Made by a program: the position numbers and the translations under genes. From Anaerostipes sp. MSJ-23 (GTDB taxonomy: Bacteria; Bacillota; Clostridia; Lachnospirales; Lachnospiraceae), in NCBI RefSeq assembly GCF_018918155.1, contig NZ_JAHLPY010000015.1, positions 1 through 64,000 on the forward strand: a stretch of DNA of 64,000 bases, written 5' to 3'. The notes below the pieces were generated by a model that was given only the letters and a program-made list of their open reading frames with translations, did no database searches and was not told where the DNA came from. Every line of letters starts with the position of its first letter. The stretch's first letter is position 1. This document shows, piece after piece, positions 9,301-18,093 of this stretch.

Positions 9301-9891
9301 TCACCATTCAATCACATAATGATCATATGCATTTACAATGACCGTACTTTTATATTGTGATACTCTGTTCATATCGTGTCCATAATTCAAATGAATATGT
9401 CCATGAACAAAGAATCTTGGATGCCAGTAATCTATGATTTTTTGAAATGCCTGAAATCCCTGATGTGGATAATCTATTCCATCATTCATCTTAAAGGCTG
9501 GTGCATGTGTCACTAAAATATCAATTCCACTATGCTTTTTTAAGGCAAACCATAATTTTCGACATCTACGATTCATTTCTTTTTGCGTATATTGAAATTT
9601 TCCTCCATTATAATCAATCGATCCTCCCAGACCCATAATTCTGATCCCTTTATATACAACAATTCGATCTTCTACACAAACACATCCAAGCGGTGGATCA
9701 CTCTCATAAATTTCATCATGATTTCCATGAACATATAGCACATCCCCATGAAAAAAAGTAGCCAGAAATGATAAATATTTCGGATTTAAATCTCCACAAG
9801 AAATGATCAATTCAATTCCTTCTAACTTTTTTGGATGAAAATAATCCCATAAAGATTTGGATTCTACATCGGCTATTACTAATATTTTCAT
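9301..9891 (-). CDS. Calcineurin-like metallophosphoesterase
   Basis: A 196-residue cytoplasmic phosphoesterase of the calcineurin-like superfamily, close to the YfcE group. Metal-binding motifs are D in MKILVIADVES, GDLNP, GNHDE (near 57), LVTHAP and HGHIHLNYG near the C-terminus, in the usual order. It is the last of three tightly spaced genes: sucrose phosphorylase, the BMP-like protein, and this one, whose ATG comes 1 base after the preceding stop. The substrate (sugar phosphate, nucleotide or phosphodiester) cannot be told from sequence. The tight coupling suggests it works with the BMP-like protein. Confidence 0.85.
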   Translation of the reverse strand: MKILVIADVESKSLWDYFHPKKLEGIELIISCGDLNPKYLSFLATFFHGDVLYVHGNHDEIYESDPPLGCVCVEDRIVVYKGIRIMGLGGSIDYNGGKFQYTQKEMNRRCRKLWFALKKHSGIDILVTHAPAFKMNDGIDYPHQGFQAFQKIIDYWHPRFFVHGHIHLNYGHDMNRVSQYKSTVIVNAYDHYVIEW

Positions 9892-9892
9892 C

Positions 9893-11746
9893 TTACAATC
9901 CTTTTTTGGCTGTTTTTGTTCCTTGCAACTCTACAATTTTTTTTGCTGATTCTTCCAAATTATCAATCGACGGAATTTCTCCTATAATATTTTCATAAAG
10001 GAAATCCATCTCAATTATATCTGTCGCACACATATCTTCATAAATCCGAAACCTTCCATCCGCAATTGATTGTTTTACAAATTCTATGAATCGTTTTGTT
10101 TCTTCATCTAAGCAACTAGTATAAGCAATTGAAACTGCCCCTGCAGATAATCCCCACCAATAACTGATTGCTTTCCCTTCTTTCAAAAAATTATTACGAT
10201 CCCAGCTTTTATCAAAAATACTTTTTATAACCTTTTCATAAAAAACATTCCAATTCCATATCGGTATTGCAATATGTTGAATTTCATCTCCTTTTTTAGA
10301 AAATAATCCAAATTCGCTGCATTGCTGATCCGGTGTTGTTAAATCCTGTCCCAAAATATAAGTTATATTCTGATCATCCAATATTCTCTTTGTGTCATTC
10401 TTTACTGTAGACCACACTAAATGTATCTTTGCTCTAGGATTTGTCATCCTTACTCCCAACGCAAAAGCATTAATATTTGAAATCATTCCATATATCGGAT
10501 AATCTGCTATGTAACCTATTTGATCTGTATCTGTTAAAATTCCTGCAAGTAAACCTAGAAGAAATCTTGTCTCATAAAACTTTCCATAATAGGTTCTCAT
10601 GTGTCCGCACCATATATTTAAAGAACAATTAAGAATCTTAATTTTAGGATATTCTACTGACATTTTCAGACTTGCATTTAAAAGAACAGGTGTTGTTGTA
10701 AAAATCACCTGACATCCTCTTTCAATTGCATTTTTTATAGCATGAATTGCTTGTTCCTCATTTTTTATATCATCATATGTTATCACTGAAATTTTATCCC
10801 CAAATTTCTTCTCCAGTTGTTTTTTCCCTTCCATATGGCTATATGTCCATATACTTGTTTTTGCTGACTTTACATTAATAAAAGCTATTTTAAGATGCTT
10901 TTTCTGAAATAGTAATCCCATTTTTGCTTCAGATTTTTCAGGCATTTCCAACAATTTTGTATCATTCTTTTTTCCAAACAAAACCATATAATCCCATGCT
11001 TTTAACATATTTTTCTGCATTTGCATTTTATCTTCTTCCAACCATGCTTTGGCCCCAAAGATTTTAATATATGATAATATTACATCTCCTATTGTTCCTG
11101 GATATTTTTTCATTTTCTTCATAGCCATAACCATATTATAATAGGATGACTGAAAATCTTTCTGATTTTTTTCACTCCATGGAACTTCAAATATATTCAA
11201 AAAATAATTCGCTAATTCTGAAAATCTTTGTGATTTTTGAAAATAGATATTATAATTTTGGGATAATCTGTAAAAATCCAAAAACTCATAATAAATCTGA
11301 TTTTCTTCTGTATGATCTTTTTGAGGAATGAGTCTTATGACATTGGCTAAAACACTGTCTGCTCCTTCATACTTTAATACACTGACTCTCTTATTTCCTT
11401 CTTGAATATAAAACTGATGCATAAACTCATAAGCGATAACTGGTTCACGAATTCCTTCTTGTAAATGACTTTGATACAAAGCATCCCACTTTATAGCGAA
11501 TTCTGATTTTTCGTCCAGCAGTGGATAAAAGCTCCTTGAAAAAGCATTCGTTCTTCCTTTTGTCTTTGTCCCAATGATCAGGTCGATCGGGATATACAGC
11601 AAACCTATATCTTGCTCTGCTACAATATCTGTAAATGATAATATCTCATCTAACACCTGAACATAGGGATATCTGCCTTTGACAGAATCCCCTCGATATT
11701 CTTTTAACCCTAACTTTCTTGCCTTTTCATATTCTTCCAATGCCAT
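9893..11746 (-). CDS. Cytoplasmic ParB-like/BMP-domain fusion protein
   Basis: A 617-residue protein with no signal peptide or lipobox. Residues about 1-170 resemble a ParB/sulfiredoxin-like module with the strand-turn EGNKRVSVLKYEGADS (near 131). Residues about 285-560 resemble the BMP/PnrA family of nucleoside-type binding proteins (LKIAFINVKSA, GCQVIFTTTP, RFLLGLLAGILTD, IGYIADYPIYGMI). BMP proteins are normally exported lipoproteins; this one lacks any export signal, so it may be an intracellular ligand sensor or regulator. It lies 3 bases after sucrose phosphorylase and 1 base before the phosphoesterase. Domain calls are by eye; the function is unknown. Confidence 0.7.
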   Translation of the reverse strand: MALEEYEKARKLGLKEYRGDSVKGRYPYVQVLDEILSFTDIVAEQDIGLLYIPIDLIIGTKTKGRTNAFSRSFYPLLDEKSEFAIKWDALYQSHLQEGIREPVIAYEFMHQFYIQEGNKRVSVLKYEGADSVLANVIRLIPQKDHTEENQIYYEFLDFYRLSQNYNIYFQKSQRFSELANYFLNIFEVPWSEKNQKDFQSSYYNMVMAMKKMKKYPGTIGDVILSYIKIFGAKAWLEEDKMQMQKNMLKAWDYMVLFGKKNDTKLLEMPEKSEAKMGLLFQKKHLKIAFINVKSAKTSIWTYSHMEGKKQLEKKFGDKISVITYDDIKNEEQAIHAIKNAIERGCQVIFTTTPVLLNASLKMSVEYPKIKILNCSLNIWCGHMRTYYGKFYETRFLLGLLAGILTDTDQIGYIADYPIYGMISNINAFALGVRMTNPRAKIHLVWSTVKNDTKRILDDQNITYILGQDLTTPDQQCSEFGLFSKKGDEIQHIAIPIWNWNVFYEKVIKSIFDKSWDRNNFLKEGKAISYWWGLSAGAVSIAYTSCLDEETKRFIEFVKQSIADGRFRIYEDMCATDIIEMDFLYENIIGEIPSIDNLEESAKKIVELQGTKTAKKGL

Positions 11747-11749
11747 TGC

Positions 11750-13204
11750 TTAATCTCCCAGCAAATCATTTTGATAAATTACATTTTCCTCTTTAACAAT
11801 ACAAAAATCAAATGTTTGCAAATCTGCTTTTAATGTAATAGATTCATTCCCATAACTTCTTGTAATTTCCAGTGAATGCTCTCTTGGAATTTTCACTTCA
11901 ATTTCTCCTTCCAGAGCAAATGCAGATTCCGTATTTCTTAATTCCATCAATCGTTTTAATTCCTTAACAACTTTTCGTTTTTGTTGTTCTTCTATCTCCT
12001 CCATTGAAAAGTAATGTCGATTGATATCTCTACCATTTTTTGTCTTTTCCATAAGTTCAATATCATTTTCCCCTGCCATCATTCCTACATAATATACCTG
12101 TGGTATTCCTGGTGCAAAAAATTGAATAGCTCTCGCAAGCAGATATGCTGCATCATTATTTCCAAGTGCTGAATAATAGGTTGTATTTACTTGATAGATA
12201 TCTAAATTATTATAGGCTTCTGTATTGTAGATTTTTTTTACATTTGCTCCTTTTACAAACATCTGTTCTTTTGTTTTTTCTACTTCTTCATCCGGAAGTA
12301 AGTCTTTTACATCAACGATTCCGATTCCATCATGTGTGTCTAACGTAGTAAATTGCTTTTTAGGAGACATTTCTAGCCAGTGTTTTAAGTATTTTCCTTC
12401 TCCATTATATAATGCATTCAAAACTAATACAGGAAGTGCAAAATCATAAATCCAAAAGCCTTGTTTCGCAATTTTCATCTGAATGCTATAGTGTTCATGG
12501 ATTTCAGGAAGAATAACTACCTGATATTCTTCTAATATATCTTCAATCTCATGTAAAAGATTCCATATATCCGGCTCTACAAAAAAGCAGCTAGTGTCGG
12601 CTTTTTTTACTGCATAAGCAAAGGCATCCAAACGAATGATCGAAGCTCCTTTTTTACACATATTGATCAGTGTATTTTTAATAAACTCTTTTACAACAGG
12701 ACTTTGTACATTTAAATCCACTTGTTCCGCATCAAAAGTACACCATATCTTTTCTTTTGTCCCATCTCCAAATTCTACTTCTATATATGGTGCTCTCGGT
12801 TTTCTCTTATAAATTTTATCTACCTGTTCTTGTGTTGGCTCCCCATTTTCCCAAAAATCTTTGTAACGAATAAAAAAATCTTTATATTCTGATTCTTCCT
12901 TTTTTTCTTTAAAATCATTAAAATATGTTGAACTTCTTGAAATATGATTTACCATAAAATCAAACATTAGATAATAATTCTTACTTAATTCCTTAATATT
13001 CTCAAAACTTCCAAAACGTACATCTACCTGATCATATTGCATCGGAGCAAATCCTCGATCTGCTGAGGACGGAAAAAACGGAAGAATATGAATTCCTCCA
13101 ACAGCTTTTGCATAATATTTATCTACAACAGATTTCAATTCATTCAAATCATTTCCTAAACTATCTGCATAAGTGATCAACATGATTTTGTTATTTAATT
13201 TCAT
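11750..13204 (-). CDS. gtfA: Sucrose phosphorylase (GH13 subfamily 18)
   Basis: A 484-residue cytoplasmic GH13 enzyme that splits sucrose with phosphate into glucose 1-phosphate and fructose. The N-terminal ITYADSLGNDLNEL and HILPFFPSSADRGFAP, with MVNHIS near residue 85, are hallmarks of subfamily 18. The nucleophile Asp is in IRLDAFAYA (near 194), the acid/base Glu in ILPEIHEHYS (near 236) and the transition-state Asp in TLDTHDGIG (near 293). In msm-type loci this enzyme handles the sucrose left after alpha-galactosidase trims raffinose, which fits the neighbours. Related glucosylglycerate phosphorylases share these motifs, so the exact acceptor is not certain. Confidence 0.87.
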   Translation of the reverse strand: MKLNNKIMLITYADSLGNDLNELKSVVDKYYAKAVGGIHILPFFPSSADRGFAPMQYDQVDVRFGSFENIKELSKNYYLMFDFMVNHISRSSTYFNDFKEKKEESEYKDFFIRYKDFWENGEPTQEQVDKIYKRKPRAPYIEVEFGDGTKEKIWCTFDAEQVDLNVQSPVVKEFIKNTLINMCKKGASIIRLDAFAYAVKKADTSCFFVEPDIWNLLHEIEDILEEYQVVILPEIHEHYSIQMKIAKQGFWIYDFALPVLVLNALYNGEGKYLKHWLEMSPKKQFTTLDTHDGIGIVDVKDLLPDEEVEKTKEQMFVKGANVKKIYNTEAYNNLDIYQVNTTYYSALGNNDAAYLLARAIQFFAPGIPQVYYVGMMAGENDIELMEKTKNGRDINRHYFSMEEIEEQQKRKVVKELKRLMELRNTESAFALEGEIEVKIPREHSLEITRSYGNESITLKADLQTFDFCIVKEENVIYQNDLLGD

Positions 13205-13243
13205 AAATTTCTCCTATCTTATCAATACTTTTTGTTTTTCATA

Positions 13244-13275
13244 TTGTATCATTATAGGAACAATCATGTACATGA
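13244..13275 (-). promoter_or_regulatory. gtfA promoter with 12-bp palindrome
   Basis: On the minus strand a TATAAT (13257-13252) and a second -10-like TACAAT (13249-13244) lie about 45 bases before gtfA. Just upstream is the perfect palindrome TCATGTACATGA (13264-13275), falling in the spacer of the promoter, where a repressor would block polymerase. No clear -35 was found. The binding protein is unknown. Confidence 0.4.
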
Positions 13276-13409
13276 CTACATATTTGTTAAAATATACCAT
13301 TATGCTATATTCCCATTAAATAATAGTACATAGCTAGCATTAAGATAATTTCTTTTTCTATGACAGAATTAATCATATGTGTCATTGATGGCTCGTTTAT
13401 CAGAAATCA

Positions 13410-14436
13410 TTATTCCAATTTCCGATAATAAGCATAAAACATAGGTCCTTTCGTACAAACAGCAATCGTATCTGCAATCGGTTCTGCCAGATAAACGCCC
13501 ATTACTGCATTTGGAATTAAATGAGGTAAAAGAAAGATCAATGGTATCAATATAATAATCTTTCGCCAGATCGTAAGAAAAATTGCCTTCGGTGCCTGAT
13601 CTAATGCCACAAAACTATATTGGCATGCAACCTGTACTCCATAGATCAAAATCATTGCCAGATACACCCGCATACTTTTATTTGTATAAACGATCAAAGC
13701 TGTATCATTTGTAAAAATCGATGAAACTGCTGCTGGAAAAATCATGCAAATAAGCCAGATCAAAAAGGAACCACTGACACAACTGATCAACAATAAACGA
13801 AATGTTTTCTTTACCCTATCGATATTTTTTGGCTGTGCTCCTTGAACCAGTCCTGGCAAAAGAAGCATAACAAACTGCATAACACTAGTTAAAATACTCA
13901 TTGATGCAACCGCCATATCTCCACCGTATTTTTGCAATGATGTGTTAAAACTGATCGCTACCATATTTTCTGTTAACTGCATCAATGCTGGAGAAACCAA
14001 AACCATTCATAAATACTGCATCCAACACTATATTGGTCACAGCTCCAACTGCCACATTGCACATACTGATCAATGTTTTTCCTTGTGCTGTAATAAATAC
14101 ATTTAATCCTAATGTTAGTTGTGTAAATAACGTACCCAGACAATAAATATTCATATAGTCCACTGCATAAATGATCGTATCATTACTTGCACCAAACAAC
14201 TGTAAAATATTTTTTCCAAAAAGCAACATGATCACTGTTAATATGACTGATAATACAATCAACATCCATGTACAACTTCCCATCACTTTTTCTGCCCCTT
14301 CAATATGTCCAATGAACATCTTGTCTACCAGATTGTATAAAATATTGATAAGCTGTGCTGCTATAGCTGGAAGTGCAAGTTTCAAAAAGGCTTTTGGTAC
14401 TGGCATCAACTCTAGTAATTCATTCTCATTCCTCAT
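13410..14436 (-). pseudogene. Decayed MATE-family transporter (several deletions and a frameshift)
   Basis: Remnant of a MATE pump. The N-terminal piece (14436 to about 13990, MRNENELLELMPVPKAFLKL) and the C-terminal piece (about 14000-13410, ending FYAYYRKLE) lie in different frames and together encode about 355 residues instead of about 450. Against the family pattern, material is missing at three places: after KMFIGHI (it jumps to EGAEKVMG), after LDAVFMNGFG (the linker to the second half, where the frame also changes) and after PGLVQGAQP (the usual SYNYGA stretch is gone). It has no role as a transporter. The N-terminal frame keeps a start codon, so a short product is possible. Confidence 0.85.
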
Positions 14437-14490
14437 TCTCGTTTCTCCTTGCCTATTTATTGTAATTTAAAAAATGGTGATATTAACGAT

Positions 14491-14619
14491 ATGATTTCCA
14501 ATATTGATAAAAAAATATTAGAGCTAGATAAAGGAATCTACAAAAAACATTCTGAAAAAAATAAAATTATTCCTTCAGCTTACGTGTTGATCATTAAATC
14601 CCCGCAATTTATTAATTAA
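14491..14619 (+). CDS. Short unclassified ORF, Lys/Ile-rich
   Basis: ATG 14491 to TAA 14617-14619 encodes 42 residues (MISNIDKKILELDKGIYK..., ending SPQFIN). Composition looks protein-like but no family is recognised. The upstream ribosome site is poor, and it sits between two damaged genes on the other strand. It may be the tail of a lost gene or a chance ORF. Confidence 0.25.
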   Translation: MISNIDKKILELDKGIYKKHSEKNKIIPSAYVLIIKSPQFIN

Positions 14620-14622
14620 TAT

Positions 14623-14928
14623 TTAATGCACATTATCATAATTACAAATCTGGATTGCCGCACCATTTTCCATAAGAGAAAATCCATGTTTTTGGTAAAA
14701 TGGTACATTATTTTTATCTTCTGGCATTCCTTCAATATACATAAAGTCTTTATATTTTTCTTTGATATATTCGATCATCTTTCCTACAATCCCCATTCCT
14801 TGATAATCAGGATTTACAAGCACATAATGAACCTGTGCTAGCATTTCTATATCGTCTAAAACTCTTGTTAATCCATATTCCAGAGGGCACCTTATGTCTT
14901 CTTCTAATTTCTTTTGATATTTCGCCAT
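14623..14928 (-). CDS. Short GNAT-family acetyltransferase, N-terminally shortened
   Basis: A 101-residue protein with the acetyl-CoA-binding motif of GNAT enzymes: VHYVLVNPDYQGMGIVGKMI (near 33-52, the QGMGI loop) and the C-terminal NNVPFYQKHGF. Typical members have about 140 residues with two or three extra N-terminal strands; here only about 30 residues precede motif A and these do not look like the usual fold. An AAGGGG ribosome site precedes the ATG, so it may still be made. It lies in a stretch of damaged genes, so a non-functional remnant is the likelier reading. Confidence 0.6.
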   Translation of the reverse strand: MAKYQKKLEEDIRCPLEYGLTRVLDDIEMLAQVHYVLVNPDYQGMGIVGKMIEYIKEKYKDFMYIEGMPEDKNNVPFYQKHGFSLMENGAAIQICNYDNVH

Positions 14929-15109
14929 ATAAAAATCCCCTTCTAACTATTCTTTTGCTTTATTATAGCTTGAAGGTGATGATTTTAAAGTTACTATTAA
15001 ATTTATTAGTGATTCTTTGACTAGATTTCTTTCTTATTATCTGCTCCTGGTTTTGTGATCAATTCACTTTTATCTACATATATTTTAGATTGAAGACTCT
15101 CTCAAAATG

Positions 15110-15157
15110 AAAAATTCCAGAAAAGTTCTATTTTCATAAAACCATTCTGGAATTTTT
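15110..15157. terminator. Terminator after the second alpha-galactoside operon
   Basis: AAAAATTCCAGAA (15110-15122) pairs with TTCTGGAATTTTT (15145-15157). On the minus strand it ends in a T-run, about 40 bases past the end of the YczE-like gene. Confidence 0.75.
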
Positions 15158-15195
15158 CCTATGTGTTTAAGGAGTTGTTTATTATTTAAATTTGT

Positions 15196-15834
15196 TTATA
15201 AGTTACTATATTTTATAATAAGTTTTTCCATACAAGTACCTCTGAACCATCCGATCAGTGGACCCATACAAAACGCTGTGATCAGTGTTGCTACACCTAT
15301 AATGCTTCCGAAAGAGAATCCAATCACTACACAGATAACATCTGTAACAACTCTTGCTGCTTTAAATGGAATCTTTCCATTTGTAGATTCTTCAATGATC
15401 ACTCCAAATGCATCGTATGGTGCGATTCCCATGTCTGCTTCCATATACATAGCCGCTGCAAAGGAACACAAAATAACTGCAAGGATCATCATAAAAATCC
15501 TCATCGCAAGTGGCAAAATCTGTGCATTTCCCAAAATCTTTGTCAAAACAAAGACACCAAAATCTGCAACATAACCTATTCCTGCCATATTGACGATCGT
15601 TCCAAGTCCGATACAATGTCGTCCTTTCCATAATACAAATAAAAAGATCACAACATTAACCGCTAATTGATACGTTCCAAATGAGATATTTAAAAAACTG
15701 CTGACACCAAGATTCATACAGGTAAATGGATCTGTCCCGAATCTTGACATTCTTAAGATTGCAACCGCAATTCCCATAAAAAGATTTCCAAATATCATCA
15801 TTATAAACTTTATTTTTTTTACATTTGATCTCAT
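15196..15834 (-). CDS. YczE/YitT-like integral membrane protein
   Basis: A 212-residue membrane protein with five to six hydrophobic segments, of the YczE/YyaS/YitT type. Marks are ILRMSRFGTDPFTCMNLGVS near the start and the second half-repeat MEADMGIAPYDAFGVII; both repeats carry the G-x-x-P-[FY] pattern of the family. The start is set at MRSNVKKIKF (15834), 4 bases after the alpha-galactosidase stop, with GGAG inside that gene; a longer frame to 15903 would overlap the enzyme by 65 bases. Function unknown; some relatives are tied to sulfate or antibiotic export. Co-transcribed with the GH36 gene. Confidence 0.75.
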   Translation of the reverse strand: MRSNVKKIKFIMMIFGNLFMGIAVAILRMSRFGTDPFTCMNLGVSSFLNISFGTYQLAVNVVIFLFVLWKGRHCIGLGTIVNMAGIGYVADFGVFVLTKILGNAQILPLAMRIFMMILAVILCSFAAAMYMEADMGIAPYDAFGVIIEESTNGKIPFKAARVVTDVICVVIGFSFGSIIGVATLITAFCMGPLIGWFRGTCMEKLIIKYSNL

Positions 15835-15838
15835 GATT

Positions 15839-18067
15839 CTACTTCTCTCCATGGAATAGATAAATCTTAGACCAGAAATCAGTACATGTTTCTCCACCAT
15901 CAATAACCTGACCAGCAGATGGATCTGAAGTGATCATTCCCGCTTTCATAAGTTCTCGTCCAGAATATTTTCCCTCGATTCCTTCGATCGTGTATTCCAT
16001 TGTTTCGTCTAATCCATGTAATCTTAATCTGCGATATGGACAATTGACATCATTTAAGATCTTATAGTATCCCATGATCGCATCTTTTTTATCTTCAGAG
16101 ACAACCATCCACGCTGCAATATTGCCTTCAAATGGACTTAACAGACGATAAAATGTTCCTTTCTGGATCAATCCTCGATACTGTTTTACAAACTCTACCT
16201 GTTTTTTTATCTCTTCTTGTTCTTCTCTGGACAACTTTGCAATATTTAATTCGTATCCAAACGCTCCAAAATATGCAACATTCGCTCTTGTAGATAATGG
16301 TGTATTTCTAAACAGCTGATGATTTGGTGTTACCGATACATGAGCACCCATACTACTTAATGGATATACCATACTTGTTCCATATTGAATCTTAATACGC
16401 TCAATCGCATCACTATCATCACTTGTCCATGTTTGTGGTGCATAATAAAGCATTCCTGGATCAAAACGTCCTCCTCCACTTGCACAAGATTCAAATAAAA
16501 TTTCTGGAAAACGTTTGGTCAGACGCTCATAAAGGTCATACACACCAAGAATATAACGATGGAAAATCTCTCCTTGCTTATTCGCTGCCCATCCTTTACT
16601 GAAACATTCTGTGATACTTCGGTTCATATCCCATTTTATATAAGATACTTTTGAATCTGCCAATAATTTTTCCATCTGATCATAAATGCAATCAACAACT
16701 TCTTTTCTTGAAAAATCTAATACAAATTCATTTCTTCCATGAGAACATTTTCTTCCTGGAGTTTCGATTCGATAATCTGGGTGTTTACGAAATAGATCAC
16801 TGTTTTCGTTTACCATTTCTGGTTCAAACCATAATCCAAACTTCATACCACATTCTTCTTCAATTCGCTTGGATAATCCAGAAATACCATGCTCTAATTT
16901 ATTTAAATTAGCAAACCAATCTCCCAGTCCCTGCTTATCATCATTTCTTGTTCCAAACCATCCATCATCTAAAACAAACATTTCAATTCCAGCTTTTTTT
17001 GCTGATTTTGCAATCTCTACGATCGTATCTTCATTAAAGTCAAAATACGTTGCTTCCCAGTTATTGATCAAAATTGGACGTTCCTTATCTCTCCAGTATC
17101 CTCTGGCCAATCTTGTACGGAATAATTTATGGAATGTCTGACTCATTCCATTTAGCCCATCTTCTGAAAATGTGATGATCGCTTCTGGTGTCTGGAAAGA
17201 TTCTCCTGGCTCTAAATGCCATTGAAATCCCATTGGATGAATTCCCATAAGTATTCTTGTCACATCATAGGTATCGACTTCTGCCTGCATTAAGAAATTA
17301 CCACTGTATACAAGACTCATACCAATGACATCTCCCTGAAATTCATCCGCAGATTGTCTTTTTAATGCAATAAACGGATTATGGTTATGACTTGAATTTC
17401 CTCGAAGACTTCCTACAGATTGTATTCCCTGTTCTAATTTTCTTGTCTTAATCTCTCGTTCTCTTGCCCAGGCTCCTGATAATTGTATCCACTCATAGTC
17501 TTTATCCGGAAGATCTAAGCACGCACTCATCGCTCTTGTCAGATCAAAAGACTGATCTCCATCATTTTCAAGGTTCATACTTCTTGTGATCACTGGAAAA
17601 TCTCTCATGATCGTATAGTATAATGTCATTTTTGCCCCAGTAAGCGAATCTCTTAAAATGATCTCTAATGTCTGTGCTTCTTCTTTTTCTTCTACATAAA
17701 CAGCTGGTAATCCTTGAAGTTCTGGTTTTCCATCATAAATCCTATGGCTTTCATATACAAAATCCGAAATACGACTTCCATTTTCCTGCAAGATCTCAAA
17801 AGCAGGTTCGCGGTAATCTGTTGTTCCATATGATGGATATTCCTGTTTTAAATGTTCGAGGGAATATGTAAGATTTCCCTCAAACAAATAAGATGACATT
17901 GGACGATGCATTGTTTCTATATAATATCCAAAATCTTCTTTATCCGGAATCGCACTTCCATAATAAAGCTGTCCGATCTGTCCATTTTTCAGTACTTTCA
18001 TAATATAGCTGACAGATTCATTTTTCAGATGAAATTCCTGTGATGTCTCGTGATAAAAAATACTCAT
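15839..18067 (-). CDS. Alpha-galactosidase, GH36 (second copy)
   Basis: A 742-residue cytoplasmic GH36 enzyme. The nucleophile Asp is in YIKWDMNRS (near 488) and the acid/base region is WTSDDSDAIERIKIQYG (near 550), preceded by FESCASGGGRFDPG. It has the canonical KWDMNR, unlike the first copy. The two proteins share domain order and many motifs but differ widely along their length, so this is not a recent duplication. RBS AGGAG lies 7 bases before the ATG. It follows a GPH symporter gene by 26 bases, suggesting a melibiose-type route parallel to the ABC/alpha-galactosidase operon. Confidence 0.93.
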   Translation of the reverse strand: MSIFYHETSQEFHLKNESVSYIMKVLKNGQIGQLYYGSAIPDKEDFGYYIETMHRPMSSYLFEGNLTYSLEHLKQEYPSYGTTDYREPAFEILQENGSRISDFVYESHRIYDGKPELQGLPAVYVEEKEEAQTLEIILRDSLTGAKMTLYYTIMRDFPVITRSMNLENDGDQSFDLTRAMSACLDLPDKDYEWIQLSGAWAREREIKTRKLEQGIQSVGSLRGNSSHNHNPFIALKRQSADEFQGDVIGMSLVYSGNFLMQAEVDTYDVTRILMGIHPMGFQWHLEPGESFQTPEAIITFSEDGLNGMSQTFHKLFRTRLARGYWRDKERPILINNWEATYFDFNEDTIVEIAKSAKKAGIEMFVLDDGWFGTRNDDKQGLGDWFANLNKLEHGISGLSKRIEEECGMKFGLWFEPEMVNENSDLFRKHPDYRIETPGRKCSHGRNEFVLDFSRKEVVDCIYDQMEKLLADSKVSYIKWDMNRSITECFSKGWAANKQGEIFHRYILGVYDLYERLTKRFPEILFESCASGGGRFDPGMLYYAPQTWTSDDSDAIERIKIQYGTSMVYPLSSMGAHVSVTPNHQLFRNTPLSTRANVAYFGAFGYELNIAKLSREEQEEIKKQVEFVKQYRGLIQKGTFYRLLSPFEGNIAAWMVVSEDKKDAIMGYYKILNDVNCPYRRLRLHGLDETMEYTIEGIEGKYSGRELMKAGMITSDPSAGQVIDGGETCTDFWSKIYLFHGEK

Positions 18068-18093
18068 AAAAGTTCTCCTACTCGTTTTAATTT

